Source of the DNA: Gammaproteobacteria bacterium
Lineage (GTDB): Bacteria; Pseudomonadota; Gammaproteobacteria; Steroidobacterales; Steroidobacteraceae
DNA: 7,934 nucleotides
Assembly: GCA_030040235.1 (NCBI GenBank)
Contig: JASHUC010000158.1
Coordinates: forward strand, 1-7,934
Direction of reading: 5' to 3'
Made by a program: the position numbers and the translations under genes
Shown: positions 6,700 through 7,934 of the stretch, in pieces
How positions within the stretch are numbered: the first letter of the stretch is position 1
How the letters are laid out: each line of letters opens with the position of its first letter
Notes under the pieces: model-generated
Databases searched by the model: none
Told to the model about the DNA's origin: nothing
The model's input: the letters and a program-made list of their open reading frames with translations, nothing else

Positions 6700-7923
6700 A
6701 TGGATGAAACGGCAGGCACCGACGACGCGCTGCTCGTCCTGTGCCGTCAGCGCGCGATCGAGCTCATCAAGAGAAATCTGAGCTCCGCGGGCATTCTGGC
6801 GGCGACAGCCACGCCACGCGCCGAACGGCGCGGCTACACGGCGATCTTCGGTCGCGACGCCGCGATCTGCGCGCTCGGCATGGCGCTCTCAGGCGACCCG
6901 CTCCTGCGCCGTCAGGCTGCTCGGGGGATCCTCACCCTGGCCGCATACCAGGCTCCCAATGGACAGATGCCGAAGTTCGTCGACCTGCGGCAGCGCGAGG
7001 CGGATTTCTGGTATCTCGGGTGCATCGATTCGACCCTTTGGTGGCTCATCGCCATTGCGCTGCTCGATGCGTGGGGTGCGCCGGCCGGGCTGCGACGCCG
7101 ACGTGCCGCGGCCATCGAGCGCGCGCTCGGGTGGTTGCTCGCGCAGGAGCACCAGCGGTTTTATCTGCTGCAGCAGAACGAGGCGAGCGACTGGGCGGAT
7201 ATCATGCCGCGCTCCGGATTCGTGCTCTATACCAATGCGCTCTGGTACTACGTAAAGCGGCTTTACGGCATCCCGCACGCAGCGGCCACGCGAGCGAGCT
7301 TCAACGGCCTCTTTCATCCCTTCAGCGCGCAGCTCTCCACGTATCGCCGCGCACACCTGCTTGCCGACTATGTGCTGAGGGGGGCCGCGCGCCGCCGTCT
7401 GTATTTGAGCTTCGTCAACTTCTCGTTCTTTGGCGACGAAGGTGATGTTTTCGGTAATCTGCTGGCCGTCGTGCTCGGTCTGCCGGATGCAGCCGGTCGC
7501 GCGCGTACGCTGCGCGGCCTGCTGGCAACGGCCGCGCACGATCCCTATCCCGCGCGCGCCGTGACACGCCCTATCCGGCCTGGCAGCCGGCTCTGGCGAC
7601 CCTATATGGCGCGCCATCGGCAAAACTTCAGCTGGCAATACCACAACGGGGGCATCTGGCCTCTGCTGGGCGGCTTCTGGGTCGTGGCGATGGTCGCCGG
7701 CGGCCGCGCCGCACAGGCGCGGCGCGATCTCGTGCAGCTTGCGGGCCTGTGCTCCCTCGGCGGCTGGCGATTCAGCGAATGGCTGCACGGGCGCACACTC
7801 GCGCTGCGTGGGATGCCTGGGCAGTCCTGGAGCGCGGCCGCGTTCCTCTTGGCCGCTCATACGCTCGAGACCGGCACCAACCCGTTCGACGTTCACAAGC
7901 CGCCGCCGTCGAACCGGCGATGA
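6700..7923 (+). CDS. GH100-like (alpha/alpha)6-barrel glycoside hydrolase
   Basis: This 407-residue protein lacks a signal peptide and is probably cytoplasmic. Several motifs line up in order with GH100 alkaline/neutral invertases as I remember them. YTAIFGRDAAICALGM (46-61) matches the family's VFIRDF region. CIDSTLWWLIAIAL (108-121) matches VDSGLWWIILL. SDWADIMPRSGFVLYTNALWYY (163-184) matches the segment holding the catalytic acid, making D167 or D164 the candidate. YHNGGIWP (315-322) matches YHNGGSWP. FSEWLHG...GQSWSAAAFLLA (358-386) matches the segment with the catalytic carboxylate, making E360 the candidate. By family knowledge the substrate could be sucrose, but divergence is clear. 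An amylo-alpha-1,6-glucosidase or GH63-type activity is an alternative. It is shorter than plant invertases (about 550). The ATG at 6700 follows TAGGGA (6684-6689) by 10 bases. It sits 47 bp after typA and may share its transcript. Confidence 0.7.
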   Translation: MDETAGTDDALLVLCRQRAIELIKRNLSSAGILAATATPRAERRGYTAIFGRDAAICALGMALSGDPLLRRQAARGILTLAAYQAPNGQMPKFVDLRQREADFWYLGCIDSTLWWLIAIALLDAWGAPAGLRRRRAAAIERALGWLLAQEHQRFYLLQQNEASDWADIMPRSGFVLYTNALWYYVKRLYGIPHAAATRASFNGLFHPFSAQLSTYRRAHLLADYVLRGAARRRLYLSFVNFSFFGDEGDVFGNLLAVVLGLPDAAGRARTLRGLLATAAHDPYPARAVTRPIRPGSRLWRPYMARHRQNFSWQYHNGGIWPLLGGFWVVAMVAGGRAAQARRDLVQLAGLCSLGGWRFSEWLHGRTLALRGMPGQSWSAAAFLLAAHTLETGTNPFDVHKPPPSNRR

Positions 7924-7934
7924 GACATTGCATA

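Noticed and set aside
6889..7896. 335-codon open frame on the minus strand opposite the GH100-like gene
   Set aside because: It has low-complexity Arg/Ala/Gln-rich composition and no motif, while the plus strand carries an ordered glycosidase motif set.

Overview
This GC-rich window looks like a stretch of proteobacterial chromosome. The evidence is a full-length TypA/BipA GTPase, a FecR-type anti-sigma regulator with a DUF4880-like N-terminus, and a fragment of a proteobacterial-style glutathione S-transferase. A gammaproteobacterium of the Xanthomonadales/Steroidobacter/Nevskia kind would fit, but that placement is inference. I see no rRNA, tRNA, CRISPR array, transposase, integrase or phage gene.

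Layout. Left part (1-1561, + strand): a class I SAM-dependent methyltransferase, cut by the window edge, is translationally coupled through a GTGA overlap to a protein that looks like a non-heme Fe(II)/2-oxoglutarate (PhyH-like) dioxygenase. Middle part (1562-4356): a broken glutathione S-transferase remnant is followed by a 555-aa AAA+ ATPase with a degenerate N-terminal ATPase-like region and a canonical C-terminal AAA module (Ycf46-like architecture). This gene converges, with one base between stop codons, on a minus-strand fecR-like gene that lacks the usual C-terminal domain. A 466-bp non-coding stretch (4357-4822) then separates the fecR-like gene from typA. It holds possible divergent promoters and several GC-rich inverted repeats. 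Right part (4823-7923, + strand): typA is followed 47 bp later by a GH100-like (alpha/alpha)6-barrel glycoside hydrolase, possibly in the same transcript.

The most notable point is the middle block. The AAA+ gene sits between two genes that have both lost their 3' ends, GST on its left and fecR on its right. A short near-direct repeat (AGCGCC-TA-GCTGCC against AGCGCCGCTGCC) lies exactly at the two break points. This suggests the ATPase gene arrived by insertion or replacement between an ancestral convergent GST/fecR pair. I did not recognise a complete undescribed multi-gene system here.
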